The notes under the pieces were generated by a model. It was not told the DNA's origin. It was given only the letters and a program-made list of their open reading frames with translations, and did no database searches. Shown in pieces: positions 63,691 through 64,000 of a stretch of DNA of 64,000 nt. Numbering within the stretch: the first letter of the stretch is position 1; every line of letters starts with the position of its first letter. The DNA comes from Bradyrhizobium lablabi (GTDB taxonomy: Bacteria; Pseudomonadota; Alphaproteobacteria; Rhizobiales; Xanthobacteraceae), in assembly GCF_018131005.1 (NCBI RefSeq), contig NZ_JAFCJK010000004.1, positions 579,045 to 643,044 of the forward strand. The letters run 5' to 3'. Position numbers and translations under genes: made by a program.

Positions 63691-64000
63691 TGAGGGCGCA
63701 GGGAAAGCCGGGTGCCGATCGCACCCATGGGTCCCGTGCAACAAAAAGCACGGGGGTAGGACCACAGGTGTAACCGGAAACAACCCGGCTTTCCCTGCGC
63801 GATGGTTTACGGCTTATACGTGCTCTCCTCGGCGAGACCGGGCTTTGTTGCCACCGTCGTCAGCAAGAGGCGTTGGCCTCTCGCGGACTTAACACCAGCC
63901 ACTGGGGCGTCAGGACCACACGACTTCGCCGTCCGCGTTGTGCGCACTCGTCAGTTGCACGCTCCGCGTCCACCGCATCTCACCGCAACGTTCGTGACGA
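63690..64000 (-). repeat. Dispersed composite repeat, copy 2 (inverted, runs off the window)
   Basis: It is homologous along its length, in inverted orientation, to 2866-3232, including the palindrome core GCGCAGGGAAAGCCGGG...CCCGGCTTTCCCTGCGC (63695-63711 and its partner near 63790) and the arm GGTTTACGGCTTAT. The element continues past base 64000. Confidence 0.85.

Noticed and set aside
63424..63892. Possible gene at the right end of the window
   Set aside because: It overlaps the kinase start and the repeat; its sequence is the mirror of repeat artefacts.

Overview
The window is 64 kb of GC-rich alphaproteobacterial chromosome and almost certainly comes from Bradyrhizobium or a very close relative (Nitrobacteraceae). 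Reasons: the EcfF/OsrA-type sigma/anti-sigma pair, the TIGR03808/TIGR03809 protein pair, a MucR regulator next to SufE and a DUF5330 protein, several CoA-acting enzymes, and the dispersed palindromic repeats that litter Bradyrhizobium intergenic DNA. No rRNA, tRNA, CRISPR array, prophage or symbiosis island was recognised. This is core and lightly accessory chromosome.

Layout. 1-2.7 kb: 3' end of dnaE2 (imuC), a REP-associated tyrosine transposase bracketed by its REP elements, and an ATC-hydrolase-family protein. 2.9-3.4 kb: a dispersed composite repeat and a hairpin repeat. 3.4-12.3 kb: small membrane protein, a CoA-transferase with swapped domain order, an HME-type RND efflux adaptor and pump, a secreted amidohydrolase and a TolC-type outer-membrane factor. 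12.5-15.2 kb: acetyl-CoA hydrolase/transferase and enoyl-CoA hydratase, convergent. 15.3-21.9 kb: regulation block with an alanine-rich secreted protein, ecfF/osrA, DUF2336 protein, diguanylate cyclase, a second ECF sigma/anti-sigma pair and what looks like a decayed subtilase. 22-24.4 kb: candidate sRNA with a strong terminator, TIGR03809 and TIGR03808. 24.5-31.8 kb: methylmalonyl-CoA module (mutA, a GFA-family gene, mutB, then meaB and pcp after a 1-kb interruption). 31.8-34.5 kb: folate genes folP-folB-folK and two small proteins. 34.8-43.1 kb: HerA-like ATPase, two polytopic glycosyltransferases, M20 peptidase, class II aldolase. 43.2-52 kb: a block typical of Rhizobiales (mucR, sufE, DUF5330, PAS histidine kinase, peptidoglycan-binding protein, DUF1491, DUF2336) with an ankyrin protein inserted. 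52-58.2 kb: DUF1254/DUF1214 genes coupled to a class A penicillin-binding protein, YcgN and a DHA2 MFS exporter. 58.2-63.4 kb: a tightly packed signalling operon (five-GAF histidine kinase, single-domain response regulator, receiver-adenylate/guanylate cyclase). 63.7-64 kb: second, inverted copy of the composite repeat.

How genes work together: MutA/MutB with the MeaB GTPase convert methylmalonyl-CoA to succinyl-CoA. FolP/FolB/FolK are consecutive folate steps. The RND adaptor and pump need an outer-membrane channel, which the nearby TolC could supply. EcfF/OsrA is a redox-sensing regulatory pair. The kinase, regulator and cyclase genes at the right end could form a phosphorelay leading to a cyclic nucleotide. 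All functions are assigned by reading motifs only; no database search was run.
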